From: CAYOUV01 sp963790075
Lineage (GTDB): Bacteria; Chloroflexota; Anaerolineae; Anaerolineales; Villigracilaceae
Direction of reading: 5' to 3'
Length of the DNA: 64,000 nt
Assembly: GCA_963790075.1 (NCBI GenBank)
Contig: CAWBNG010000005.1
Coordinates: 186,001-250,000, forward strand
Part shown: positions 52,023 to 60,915 of the stretch, in pieces
Layout: every line of letters begins with the position of its first letter
Position numbering within the stretch: position 1 is the first letter of the stretch
Notes under the pieces: model-generated
Database searches by the model: none
Told to the model about the DNA's origin: nothing
What the model saw: only the letters and a program-made list of their open reading frames with translations
Translations under genes and position numbers: made by a program

Positions 52023-52590
52023 CTTCCTTCCAACGTTTCAATATCGCTTCGATATAATTCCACTTGCGCACGTTTTGCGCCACAGCCCGCTCAATCGCTT
52101 CGGCCAGCCACTCCCCCGAATAGGTCTCTTCGGCATCTTTCAGCTTGTCGGCGATCATCGCCGTCAGCGGGCCGATGTTTTCCTCGTACAGCTTGTAGAC
52201 GTTCGGACGCTCGACCGGCGGGGTAGACGAGATGCGGGCAGATGCGCGCCAGTCCCCTTTGCGGAAGGCTTCGGCGGCCGCCCGGCCGCGCGGCGAGTTC
52301 AGGAAGTAGAAGACGTCCGCCTCGTGCTCGGCCTTGAGCAGGCTCGCGCGCTGGACGGCTTTCTCAAGTCCGGCCGCGACCGCCTCGGCCGTCAATCCCA
52401 GGGCCTGCGCTTCGAAGTCCGTCTGGCACAGCGCGTGGAATGCGCCTTCGATATTGCCAATGCGCCAGATGGCATATAAGGTGACCTTCAACTCGGCCGG
52501 ATCGTCGATCTCGCTCAGCAGTTTCTGGAAGAAAAGATCGGGGACCTGGGTAAAGCTTTCCCCTTCGTCGAAACCCTTGAATTTGTCCAT
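51931..52590 (-). CDS. DnaD-like replication protein
   Basis: 219 residues. N-terminal winged-helix-like part (FTQVPDLFFQKLLSEIDDPAELKVTLYAIWRI) and a C-terminal DnaD domain (NVYKLYEENIGPLTAMIADKLKD...EAIERAVAQNVRKWNYIEAILKRW). DnaD helps remodel DNA and recruit helicase during initiation. It lies between dnaB and the DnaC-like loader, as in Firmicutes primosome operons. It overlaps the next gene by 92 bases. The charged C-terminus (KQDRRDNEKDRRRY) is normal. Confidence 0.88.
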   Translation of the reverse strand: MDKFKGFDEGESFTQVPDLFFQKLLSEIDDPAELKVTLYAIWRIGNIEGAFHALCQTDFEAQALGLTAEAVAAGLEKAVQRASLLKAEHEADVFYFLNSPRGRAAAEAFRKGDWRASARISSTPPVERPNVYKLYEENIGPLTAMIADKLKDAEETYSGEWLAEAIERAVAQNVRKWNYIEAILKRWKEDGRAEKQDRRDNEKDRRRYVEGDFADFVEH

Positions 52591-52594
52591 CGGG

Positions 52595-54499
52595 CTAAGC
52601 CATCTGACTCAGGTCGACGTGGCGCGTGGCGGCGTTCTCGAATTTGGCCAGGCTGGAGCGGAAGATCAGTTCCACCTTGCCGACGGGACCGTTGCGGTGC
52701 TTGGCTATCTTGATTTCGACAATATTCTTGCGCAGCTCGTCATTCTCGTACTCTTCCGGCTTGTGGATGAACATGACGATGTCGGCGTCCTGTTCGAGGC
52801 TGTTATGCACAATGATATTGTTGGCCACAAAATTGTGGTGGCCTGGTACAGTCAGATCGAAGACCGATTCTTCGCCATCCGGCACTATGCCCACGATACT
52901 GTCCCAATAAATATCGCTTCCGGCCAGGGCTTCCAATTCAGGAGAGCGGACGACCATGGCCGCGCGCGCAGCCAGTTCCGCATCACGCATGGTCCGGGTC
53001 TGGGGACTGGCGATCAGCCGGGGCAAAGCGACATAATCATCTGCCGCAAGTTCATCCAGGCGTTTCCAACCCTGCATGGTCAGGAAGCGATGGTTGGCTG
53101 TGGCCCGGATCGTCCGGCCGAGGCGCGTGGTCAGTTTATAGACCGGTTTGACTCCCGTCGTGAAAGCACGGCTGACGGGCATTCGTTCTAATTTCAGGCT
53201 TTGTGGATTGAGAGCCAGGATATCGAAATTCTGTTTGCCCTCCAGCTCACAGATGGGCACCTGCTGACCGGTTTCGGCCAGAGGTACCAGCGTATCCCCA
53301 GCGAGACAACCGGATTCGCGCAAATCAGAAAGCTGCGGCTCCTTGCCGGCGCGCTGCTCGACGGCGCGGCTCAACTGGGCGGCTGCCATGACCGGCACGT
53401 TCAGTTCGCGCGCCAGGATTTTGAGGTTGCGCGAAATATACGAGACTTCCTGCACGCGGTTGTCGTTGCGCGTATCGCCGGACATCAACTGCAAATAATC
53501 CACCAGCACCAGGTCGATGCCGTACTCCATGTACAGGCGGCGGCACTTGGTGCGCAATTGCAATGGAGTCAGCGCCGGCGTGTCGTCCATGAAGATGCGC
53601 GTATCGGACAGGACCTCGATCGAATGCGTGAAGAGCGGCCACTCTTCCTCGCTCAACTTGCCGGTGCGCAGGCGCTGCGAGTCGATACCGGTCTGCTGCG
53701 AGATCAGGCGCTGCGCCACCTGTTCGTTGGACATTTCCATTGAAAAGGTAGCCACGCGCTTCTTGTGCTCCAGGGCAGCATGCAGGGCCAGCGACAGCAA
53801 AAAGGCCGTCTTCCCCTGGCCGGGACGGCCGGCGATGATGATCAGGTCGGACGGCTGCAGGCCGCCCAGCAGTTTATCCAGGTCGATGAAGCCGGTCGGG
53901 ACGCCCAGCATTTCACCGTCGCGGCGCGAGAGCTCGTCGATGTTGTCGTAGACCTCGCTCATCACCTGCCGGATCGGTTCGACGTCGTTGCGCAGGCGGC
54001 GCTCGCTGACGTTGAAGACCGCTTTCTCGGCCTCGCCCATCACTTCGTCCACGGCCGACTCTTCATTGTAGGCCAGCGAAGCGATCTGGTTGGCGGCATT
54101 GATCATCTTGCGGCGGATCGAATGCGCCTCGACCATATGGCCGTAGGCTTCGGCGTGCAGCGAACTGGGCACCTGGTTGACCAGCGCGGTCAGGTAGGCC
54201 GGGCCGCCGACTTCGGCCAACTGCTCCATGCGATCCAGCTCTTCGGAGACGGTCAGCAAATCGACCGGGATGCGCTGCTCGTGCAGGCGCTGGAAGGCTT
54301 CCCAGATCCAGCGGTGGCGGTGAATATAAAAATCGTCCGCCTGCAGGAACTGGGCGACGTCGTAATAGACTTCCGGGTTAATCAGCACCGCCCCTACGAC
54401 GGCTTCTTCGGCTTCCCGGCTGTGCGGGATACTCGGCGCGGCCGGGGCGGCGGGTTGATCATCCCCGAAGGGGGCTTCCTGGGGTGGATATGCGCTCAT
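52595..54499 (-). CDS. dnaB: Replicative DNA helicase DnaB with mini-intein
   Basis: 634 residues including a 169-residue intein; the mature helicase is about 465. N-terminal domain (about 25-170), RecA-like domain with Walker A GRPGQGKT at 224-231 and Walker B LVLVDYLQLM. The second half of the helicase is interrupted after DLRESG (397) and resumes at SLEQDADIVMFIHK (567). It unwinds DNA at the fork. In an operon with a bifunctional nuclease gene upstream and DnaD-like and DnaC-like genes downstream. Confidence 0.95.
   Translation of the reverse strand: MSAYPPQEAPFGDDQPAAPAAPSIPHSREAEEAVVGAVLINPEVYYDVAQFLQADDFYIHRHRWIWEAFQRLHEQRIPVDLLTVSEELDRMEQLAEVGGPAYLTALVNQVPSSLHAEAYGHMVEAHSIRRKMINAANQIASLAYNEESAVDEVMGEAEKAVFNVSERRLRNDVEPIRQVMSEVYDNIDELSRRDGEMLGVPTGFIDLDKLLGGLQPSDLIIIAGRPGQGKTAFLLSLALHAALEHKKRVATFSMEMSNEQVAQRLISQQTGIDSQRLRTGKLSEEEWPLFTHSIEVLSDTRIFMDDTPALTPLQLRTKCRRLYMEYGIDLVLVDYLQLMSGDTRNDNRVQEVSYISRNLKILARELNVPVMAAAQLSRAVEQRAGKEPQLSDLRESGCLAGDTLVPLAETGQQVPICELEGKQNFDILALNPQSLKLERMPVSRAFTTGVKPVYKLTTRLGRTIRATANHRFLTMQGWKRLDELAADDYVALPRLIASPQTRTMRDAELAARAAMVVRSPELEALAGSDIYWDSIVGIVPDGEESVFDLTVPGHHNFVANNIIVHNSLEQDADIVMFIHKPEEYENDELRKNIVEIKIAKHRNGPVGKVELIFRSSLAKFENAATRHVDLSQMA
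52802..53308 (-). other. DnaB mini-intein (DnaB-b site)
   Basis: Residues 398-566 (169 aa). Starts with Cys in CLAGDTLVPL (block A), has GRTIRATANHRFLT (block B with its His), SVFDLTVPGHHNFVANNIIVHN (blocks F and G ending His-Asn), and Ser as the +1 extein residue. There is no homing endonuclease domain. It is in the same insertion point as the Synechocystis DnaB intein (RESG/SxEQD). It should self-splice to restore DnaB. Confidence 0.93.
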
Positions 54500-54508
54500 G
54501 AAACGGAT

Positions 54509-55118
54509 TCAGGCTTGCTTGGGTTTGTCGGGTTTGTCAGGTTTAGGCTTGTCGGGCTTGTCCGGTTTGTCCTTGTTTTCATCATCCAGTTTGTCCAGGT
54601 CGAGCTGGTCGATGAAATCCTCGAAGATGGACAGGCGTTCCGAGCCCGCTTCCGGACCGGAAGCCTGGGCGATCTCGCCCCCGGTCTGTTCGCCATCCTG
54701 AACATCCTTTTCAGGGACGATGCCGGCCGCTTCCATCACCTCTGAGTCGACCAGGATCGAGACGTGCGCGCGCACGGCCAGGGCGATCGCATCCGAGGGA
54801 CGCGAGTTCGATCTGGATCTCCTTGCCGTCCTGTTCAGCGACAACGTTGCCGTAGAAAATGTCCTCGCGCAGGGAAATGATCTCGACGCGTTTGATCCTG
54901 GCTCCGAAGGTCGCGATGACGTTCTTGAGAAGGTCGTGCGTCAGCGGGCGGATCATTTCGATCTCCTGCAGGGCCACGGTGATGGCCTCGGCTTCGTAGG
55001 GCCCGACCCAGATCGGCAGGTAGCGTTCCTGGTCGACCTGGCGCAGGACGACCACCCGCTGGGGGGACATCAGGCTGACACGGACACTATCGATTACGAC
55101 TTCAATCATGCGGGGCAT
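54509..55118 (-). pseudogene. Bifunctional nuclease (BFN) domain protein, frameshifted
   Basis: The frame from ATG 55118 gives MPRMIEVVIDSVRVSLMSPQRVVVLRQ...DGKEIQIE, a BFN/DUF151 domain. Removing one A at the AA matching 54807-54808 restores IQI-DSRPSDAIALAVRAHVSILV and continues to 54509. The tail is low-complexity (DKPDKPDKPKP repeats). About 202 residues. BFN proteins cut single-stranded nucleic acids, though exact roles vary. First gene of the dnaB operon, 9 bp upstream of dnaB. Confidence 0.82.
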
Positions 55119-55187
55119 GCGGACTCCGGCCGGTGAGGATAATAATCTATTCTAACACAAGCGCATGGTGGTTGCCAGAAGCCGCAT

Positions 55188-56469
55188 TGCCTCAAATTAA
55201 AAGTTACTTTGCGATGAAACGTTGCCTCAAGATAAATGTTACTCTACGGCAAAGAATAAAGATTTGCCGAGGGAGCTATGATGAGTTAACGCAGCAAGAA
55301 AGAGTATTTAGAAACGATCCAACCGCGCTACAAAAAGGCAAATAAATCTGAAAAGCAGCAAATTTTGGATGAGTTTGTCAATACAACCGGGTACCATCGC
55401 AAATATGCCATTCGAATTTTGAACAAATGGGTTCGAAGAAAACTTCCAAAGAAACCCGGACCTAAAAAAATCTATCAGGGCGAAGTCGTAGTCGCCTTGG
55501 AGCAAATCTGGGAAATCTGTGGGCGGATTTGCTCCAAGCGCTTGCACCCGTTCTTGCCCGAGATGGTGAGAATTCTGGAGCGCAACAACGATCTTCAACT
55601 TACCGCAGAAGTAAAAGCGCTGCTACTCTCAATCAGCCGATCAAGCATTGACCGCTGTCTGGGTCCTGCCCATCGAGAACATCCGCCTGGCTTGAGCACA
55701 ACCAAACCAGGCACTTTGCTCAAGAAGTCGATCGCTGTGCGAACTTACACTGCCTGGGACGAGGAAAAGCCCGGTTTCCTTGAAATTGACCTGGTTGCTC
55801 ACTGCGGACAGTCCACCGAAGGTCAATTCATAAACACTTTGACTTGCGTGGATCTCTCTACTGGCTGGGTCGAATGCCTGGCCGTACTCACTCGCAATAA
55901 ACAGACCGTTTTTGAAGCCATCAAAACCATGCGAACACGCTTGCCCTTTGCTTTGCTCGGTCTTGACTCGGACAATGGCAGCGAATTTATCAACGATCTA
56001 CTCTTTCAGTATTGCCAATACCAAGAGATCACTTTTACTCGTTCGCGTCCATACCGTAAAAACGATCAGGCCCATGTCGAGCAAAAAAATTGGTCGCTCG
56101 TCCGCCGACTTATCGGTTATGACCGTTTCGAAACAGAAGCCGAATGGCAGCTCTTGCAGAGCATTTACGAAGATCTGCGTCTGTATTCCAACTTCTTTCA
56201 GCCAGTTCTCAAGTTGGTCTCGAAAGACACCGTGGACAAGAAGGTCATCAAACGCTATGATACGGCTGCTACTCCTTACCAGCGCGTTCTGACTTCCAAG
56301 GATATTCCATTAGCAGTCAAGGCGCATCTGACCAATCTGTATGTCCAACTCAATCCGGTAAAACTACGCTCTTCTATCGATCAACACGTCGACCAACTTT
56401 GGAATATCTCACGGTAACATTATTTGATGAGGCAACGATACCACCAAAGTAACATTTTCCCATGAGGCA
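55188..56469 (+). mobile_element. Insertion sequence with paired subterminal repeats
   Basis: About 1.28 kb. The left end TGCCTCAAATTAAAAGTTAC and the right end (minus strand ATGCCTCATGGGAAAATGTT) share TGCCTCA...AAAA..GTTACTTTG. An inner copy lies at each side (GTTGCCTCAAGATAAATGTT at 55221; its complement at 56416-56436). It encodes one DDE transposase. No clear target duplication is visible. It marks the switch from GC-rich core to AT-rich DNA. Confidence 0.85.
55278..56417 (+). CDS. DDE integrase-type transposase, in-frame stop near start
   Basis: The natural start is ATG 55278/55281 with GGGAG upstream, but codon 4 is TAA (55287-55289), just before RSKKEYLETIQPRYKKANKSEK. The rest is open to 56417. 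An ATG at 55365 gives 350 residues (MDEFVNTTGYHRKYAIRIL...). The integrase core has D in EIDLVAHCG, D in LDSDNGSEFIN and E in HVEQKN. The stop (probably CAA to TAA) may inactivate the element unless an internal start is used. Family is uncertain, ISNCY/IS1202-like. Confidence 0.85.
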
Positions 56470-56496
56470 TCACGGAAGTACGGCGTGGCGCTTCGG

Positions 56497-56505
56497 TGCT
56501 ATAAT
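56497..56505 (+). promoter_or_regulatory. Extended -10 promoter after the IS
   Basis: TGC-TATAAT, 122 bp before the next ORF and just outside the IS right end. Confidence 0.4.
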
Positions 56506-56626
56506 TTTCTCATCCTATTTTAATCTATTGCCGCATAATACCCAAATCGTTTAGGGAATTACGCAGTGCCACCACGTGGCATAAAACCCACATATACACT
56601 AACTAGTTGGGTCGCTAATCTTTGGG

Positions 56627-57088
56627 ATGATGAATACAATGCCGTCGAAGGAAGAAATACTCATACTCTTGTCATCAATCGGTGGAGCGATACTAGGCGC
56701 TTATTGGGCAGGGGTTCCCGGCGCAGGTTTGGGCGCGTTATTTGCGTGGTTGATCCCGTTTGCTGCAAAGCAGTTTTCTGAAGGCTATCGCCTCAAACGC
56801 CGTATCCTCGAATTTTTGAGTTCGGATGGCGCCAAGCAAGTTAGAGAAATCATGAGAGAGCATGGCATTTCAATTCCCATTGACTGCTTCGACTACGACA
56901 ACTCTCTTCCATTTGTGCAAGCCCTAACGAAATATAGGAAAGCATTTAGAGAATTAGAGCTCGAGAATAAGGTAGTTCGCAGCGAGAGGGCTCCAGTGAT
57001 AGACGGGTATGCGGATCCTCCCAACGATTGGGTGAATCAATGGTCTGGGTGCGCATACCAGAAGTCGCCTGCGGAACATATTGAATAA
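56627..57088 (+). CDS. Hypothetical protein with N-terminal membrane helices
   Basis: 153 residues. Hydrophobic Gly/Ala-rich segment (about 10-50, GGAILGAYWAGVPGAGLGALFAWLIPF) that could be one or two membrane helices, then a soluble charged region. No family recognised. It is AT-richer than the core genes. Two more short ORFs follow with overlapping ends. Confidence 0.5.
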   Translation: MMNTMPSKEEILILLSSIGGAILGAYWAGVPGAGLGALFAWLIPFAAKQFSEGYRLKRRILEFLSSDGAKQVREIMREHGISIPIDCFDYDNSLPFVQALTKYRKAFRELELENKVVRSERAPVIDGYADPPNDWVNQWSGCAYQKSPAEHIE

Positions 57089-57221
57089 GAATAGATTCAC
57101 TTGTCTTGTTGAGATACCGCTCAACACCGGCTCCACCTACGATCATCTTCGTGGCTGGTGGACGCGTCAGGGTGATGTGCATCTGCCCCAAGATAACAAT
57201 GACTTTTCCAAGGAAGGTTGA
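57081..57221 (+). CDS. Short hypothetical ORF
   Basis: 46 residues from TTG 57081, overlapping the previous stop. The sequence (NKNRFTCLVEIPLNTGSTYDH...) looks protein-like but has no family match that I know. Weak support; could be non-coding or part of a decayed gene. Confidence 0.2.
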   Translation: MNKNRFTCLVEIPLNTGSTYDHLRGWWTRQGDVHLPQDNNDFSKEG

Positions 57222-57222
57222 A

Positions 57223-57372
57223 ATGTGCCATACGATCCTCTCTGAGGAATACGAATCCCGCTTCGTTGACACTAATGTCTTTCCACCATCAACCCCTTTC
57301 CTCCTCAGGGGGCTAGAAGCCGCGTTACGAAGATGCCGAACGCAAGTGGACCCCGATACGTTTCGCATCTAG
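57223..57372 (+). CDS. Short hypothetical ORF
   Basis: 49 residues from ATG 57223 with AAGGAAGG upstream: MCHTILSEEYESRFVDTNVF... It overlaps the next ORF by 40 bases. The Shine-Dalgarno site is the main support. Function unknown. Confidence 0.3.
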   Translation: MCHTILSEEYESRFVDTNVFPPSTPFLLRGLEAALRRCRTQVDPDTFRI

Positions 57373-57992
57373 CGAACTTAATTCGGCCTGCAGCTGACAG
57401 GGATAATCTCGTCGCATGTGGCGGTGCTTATGGGGCTGCAAAGTCCATCCAGGACATTTATCCTGGGCCATCCCTTCTCATGTATGGCTCAATTGTCAAT
57501 AGGCTTTTTCAAGCCGAAGACACGGATCTCAACCGCGCAATCGATAGGGCTGAGACCAGAATCTCCAAAGTAGGTCTTGATCAAGACCCAGATATCATCC
57601 AACTCGTGGCAGCAGCACGAGATAAGGCAAGTATGGGTCGAATCAGCCAACTCATGCGGATAGGTTTCAGCCGGGGCCTTGAACTCTCGGCGAACTACAC
57701 TAACGACCGCGTACCACAACTGGCCAGAGATATCGTCAATGCCACACATGATGTGCGCCACCGTGCTCTGATTGATCAATATATCTGGACGAACATAGCT
57801 CCTATTGACGAAACCTACACAATTGACTTTCGTCAGATCATTCAGACCGGCAATACAGACCCTTTCCAGGAAGCACCTGCGCCCCCTGCGACGCGGGCCG
57901 GTGCCAGCCTCTTCCAAACGCTCGTTCCACACGCACAGATTGCTGTTGCCCATCTCCTTACGCGGCGATTATCTGAACTGCACGCAAAGTAA
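57333..57992 (+). CDS. Hypothetical protein
   Basis: 219 residues, largely helical (LNRAIDRAETRISKVGLDQDPDIIQLVAAARDK), soluble, no recognised motif. The ribosome site is weak. It ends 58 bp before the first attC-like R' box. Function unknown. Confidence 0.5.
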   Translation: MPNASGPRYVSHLANLIRPAADRDNLVACGGAYGAAKSIQDIYPGPSLLMYGSIVNRLFQAEDTDLNRAIDRAETRISKVGLDQDPDIIQLVAAARDKASMGRISQLMRIGFSRGLELSANYTNDRVPQLARDIVNATHDVRHRALIDQYIWTNIAPIDETYTIDFRQIIQTGNTDPFQEAPAPPATRAGASLFQTLVPHAQIAVAHLLTRRLSELHAK

Positions 57993-58002
57993 TCCCACCG
58001 CT

Positions 58003-58056
58003 TAAGATCGGCTTTAGTAGACGAGGCTGCATCTTCGGTCATGCAAGCCGTTAGCT
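58003..58056 (+). repeat. attC-like site a (right part)
   Basis: Ends with AAGCC-GTTAGCT (R' GTTAGCT at 58050-58056, close to GTTRRRY). CGGCTT near 58014 pairs with AAGCCG next to R'. A convincing R'' box is not found. It is listed as an attC-like site because four similar, better-preserved sites follow. Confidence 0.4.
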
Positions 58057-58182
58057 AGTTTACAGAGAGGAAACATCGCGCAATTGTATGATTTACATCC
58101 GAAAAATCCTTCGCAAGTTACGCATTTGTTCTAAAATGGTTAAGAATTGATGAATTAAAGAATCCTCCGAAATCTCGAATCA

Positions 58183-58545
58183 TTGACACCAAGTCTTGAT
58201 TTAGCGTTCAAGGAATTTTTGACTGCAGCACTATCGAGTGGCTTAGATATTTCCGAAATTGACAAAAAGCTACTTCCTCCTTTAGAAGCCCGTGGATTTG
58301 AATATATTAAAGTACATTCAGATTTTGAGGCGACTAGAAAATACCTTAAGAATTTTCGAGTCTATATGGGTGTTAATAGCACAAAATGGAAGGCATGAAG
58401 CGCAAAATGGTACCTTGAAAGGGTTTTGCAGTCTATCAACCAATTCGAACAACGAAACGGAACTGTAATTCATAAAGGACCAATGTACTATTTCTGGGGT
58501 GGCACTTCATTACTTTTAGTCAAATTGACAAAGGATTTATACTAA
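58183..58545 (+). pseudogene. Hypothetical protein with in-frame TGA
   Basis: The frame from TTG 58183 (TPSLDLAFKEFLTAALSSGLDISEIDKK...) runs to TGA 58396-58398 and then continues open (SAKWYLERVLQSINQFEQR...VKLTKDLY) to TAA 58543-58545. That stop overlaps the next ATG (TAATG), showing that the frame beyond the TGA is coding. Probably a nonsense mutation; no SECIS-like hairpin follows. Total about 120 codons. Function unknown. Confidence 0.6.
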
Positions 58546-59006
58546 TGCACGATGCCAACGAGGAGGAGATAAGAATAAAGGAGCCGCAACCTACTGCTTC
58601 TTTCAAATTTGTATCGTTAAATTTCTCCGGCAAAAACCACAGATTTTACCCGTTAGTGAATATGTATGCAGACTATCTCCAGCAATTCATTGTTCCATAT
58701 CGTCTCATAAAAATATCTCATTTGCAGTTGCACGATTTTCCCAAAGGGTTTCTGAAGCTTAATCCCAATCCTGACATTGTCTTTTCGTTTTCCCATACTT
58801 TGGCAAGATTACATCAATTATCGCATTTCCCCAATTACGCACTCCGCAGTGATTTCTCTGGCCAGAATGAGGTCAATCTGCTTTTTGATCTCGTCTTAGT
58901 TATTGAAAATGCCTTACGTATAAAACATCCTAATTATGGAACGGATAAATTACTATTTCCAAGTGTGGCAGGGAATTTCTTTCATCATTTTTATCTTGGA
59001 ACCTGA
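58545..59006 (+). CDS. Hypothetical cassette protein
   Basis: 153 residues, starts within the stop of the previous gene. Aromatic-rich (FKFVSLNFSGKNHRFYPLVNMYADYLQQF), soluble, AT-rich codons. No family recognised. Part of the first complete cassette (58051 to about 59470), probably functioning with the preceding broken gene. Confidence 0.55.
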   Translation: MHDANEEEIRIKEPQPTASFKFVSLNFSGKNHRFYPLVNMYADYLQQFIVPYRLIKISHLQLHDFPKGFLKLNPNPDIVFSFSHTLARLHQLSHFPNYALRSDFSGQNEVNLLFDLVLVIENALRIKHPNYGTDKLLFPSVAGNFFHHFYLGT

Positions 59007-59228
59007 AGAGTGGCCACATAACAGGACTTATCCAGCCAGAAGTAGATAAGAATTACGATCGGTGTCTGCTCGATTCAGTGGAAAACAGATGTCCATTTAT
59101 GTCATAAATTTCAAACCATGAACATAAATACGAGCTTTTGGAATCCAGATTCTAATTCGCAATCGCGGAGCGCATAATGTAACATCATCTAAATTATCGT
59201 GTTTAGATTTGCTGAAATATTACAACAT

Positions 59229-59476
59229 CTAGTTAACATATTGTTCCTTACAGCAGAAGAGAAACACTTTTGAAGATCAAATCGAACGAATATTGAGAAG
59301 CAGGCTGCTACATCTGGCACCCGACCCTTGGAAGATCGCCATGAACAGGCAGGTGGGGACTTGCCCCACTAAAAGGAGTTGATTTCTATGCTCGAACATT
59401 TTTTGTCAAATCAGTCTCGTCTCGTCCCGCCTACCTGCGGGTATCCCTTCGGGGACGATGACGCAAGCCATCGGGC
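59229..59476 (+). repeat. attC-like site b
   Basis: R''-like box CTAGTTAAC at 59229-59237, complementary (8 of 9) to the cassette's 5' end GTTAGCTAG at 58050-58058. The right end CAAGCCATCGGGCGCTAAA at 59464-59482 is a degenerate R' (ATCGGGC instead of GTTGGGC). Long for attC (about 248 bp), and most of the middle is AT-rich. Confidence 0.5.
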
Positions 59477-59524
59477 GCTAAATTATGCGATAAGAACAAA
59501 CTAATTCAGAGCAACAGGGCAATT

Positions 59525-60037
59525 ATGGCGAACAAACTTTTCGAACATAGACGAAATATTGCAAGCAACCCCGCTGCATACACATATGAGATTGATCACA
59601 ACATTGACCGTTTATCGCGTACTCGCATTCCTTATATTAGGTCTTCAGGAGTTTTTACTGCTAAAAAGCAGAGTCATATCCTTTCCCAAATCATAGTTAT
59701 GTTGTTTGAAACACAAGAGCAGAGACCAATTTTCCACGTTGAAGGAACCGAATTACCTTTGTGTTGGAATTCGCCAGGAGACTGGGATAAAGATTATATA
59801 AAGTATGAATGGGGACACCTACGTTCCAAGAATCAAAACCCAACTGATGTTTTTGGGATCGAAAATTTTGCCTTATATTCAGCAAGGTGTAATAAGCATA
59901 TACAAAGCAGCATGAACATTGAAGAACTAATGATTTATGGCGGTATTCTGGCGCAGAGAGTTAGCAATGTGCTTACAAAGCGGCGAATTCTTTTCACATC
60001 GCAGGCTTGGCTTGATTTAATTGCTCAACTAAAATAA
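59525..60037 (+). CDS. Cassette protein with HNH-like motif
   Basis: 170 residues. The C-terminal half contains KYEWGHLRSKNQNPTDVFGIENFALYSARCNKHIQSSM, resembling the WGH...N...CN...K pattern of HNH-type nucleases. This is only a pattern match. N-terminal basic helix. Begins 54 bp after the R' of site b and ends 14 bp before R'' of site c, as expected of a cassette ORF. Confidence 0.5.
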   Translation: MANKLFEHRRNIASNPAAYTYEIDHNIDRLSRTRIPYIRSSGVFTAKKQSHILSQIIVMLFETQEQRPIFHVEGTELPLCWNSPGDWDKDYIKYEWGHLRSKNQNPTDVFGIENFALYSARCNKHIQSSMNIEELMIYGGILAQRVSNVLTKRRILFTSQAWLDLIAQLK

Positions 60038-60049
60038 GCCTTGCAAAAA

Positions 60050-60225
60050 GCGCCCAACACAGCGTACCCCATCACTGCTGCGCAGTGCGCCCCTTCCGCT
60101 ACGCTTCTGGGGTGCTTCGCGAGAGCGAGCGGCTGGACGTCGGAGAGCCCCAGCGCCGGCCTGTACCCTGCAGGGGTATATCCCACTCCGCTACGCTTCG
60201 GGGAGGATGCCACAAGTCGTTGGCA
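60050..60225 (+). repeat. attC-like site c
   Basis: R'' GCCCAAC (60052-60058), R' GTTGGCA (60219-60225). The cassette's own 5' end GGGCGC (59473-59478) is complementary to GCGCCC (60050-60055). It shares an identical 34-base block (60056-60089) with site d, and contains hairpin CACTGC-TGC-GCAGTG. Confidence 0.65.
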
Positions 60226-60264
60226 CTAACTCCAAGTCAAAGGTATTGCAAAGGGAAAAAGTAA

Positions 60265-60912
60265 ATGCTATCTTTTGGATTTACGCCTAATAAAAACGAT
60301 TACATAAAATCCTTTCAAGCTTACTATCTAAATAACTGGGGAATCTGGGCAGTTCTCGTTTTAGCAACAATTTCCCTTGGAGTTATCGCCTTCTTGGCTC
60401 TCTTAAGCGGGGAATTAAGAGACAACTTTAGCTTTGCGCTTGCTTTTATAATCCCACTGATCGTTTTTATATTTCTCGGTTGCTTCCTGCTTTTTGCACT
60501 TGTAATTAATCCTCTTCAAATTGCGAATAAAGTGAAAAAGGATGAGCGATTGCACAGCCCAATTCAATATGAAGTAAGCGCTGAGCAAATCTTATTTAAA
60601 AACCAATTTACAGAAACAAAAACTGATTGGGGAAGTTTTCAAAAATTTATTGAAACCAAAGATGTTTTTCTTCTGGTTTACTCGATAAATAAGAGAATGT
60701 TTCAAATCATTCCAAAACGCGCTTTCGCATCAAGTGATGACGAACAAACGTTTAAACAATTGCTTATTTCTAAAAACCTAAAAAGCCAAAACAGCCCTTT
60801 TGACATAAAAAAGAAATCGTTACTGATAGTTGTCATAATTACACTTCTTTTTTGTTTTTTATATGTGTGCGCAGCTTTGTTTTCGTATACAGCCTTACGT
60901 TCAATAAAATAA
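60265..60912 (+). CDS. YcxB-like membrane protein (cassette-borne)
   Basis: 215 residues, three transmembrane helices (about 30-50, 57-85 and 190-210). The cytoplasmic part (QFTETKTDWGSFQKFIETKDVFLLVYSINKRMFQIIPKRAF) matches the YcxB-like domain. Function unknown. It ends 3 bp before GTGCCTAAC, the R'' of site d. Confidence 0.65.
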   Translation: MLSFGFTPNKNDYIKSFQAYYLNNWGIWAVLVLATISLGVIAFLALLSGELRDNFSFALAFIIPLIVFIFLGCFLLFALVINPLQIANKVKKDERLHSPIQYEVSAEQILFKNQFTETKTDWGSFQKFIETKDVFLLVYSINKRMFQIIPKRAFASSDDEQTFKQLLISKNLKSQNSPFDIKKKSLLIVVIITLLFCFLYVCAALFSYTALRSIK

Positions 60913-60915
60913 ACG

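Noticed and set aside
55180..56480. Target-site duplication around the IS
   Set aside because: Flanks (GAAGCCGCAT and TCACGGAAGT) show no clear direct repeat, so the exact ends are uncertain.
58396..58398. TGA read as selenocysteine in the cassette gene
   Set aside because: No stem-loop with a G/U apical loop follows within 15-40 bases, and the residue context is not a known Sec site; a nonsense mutation is simpler.
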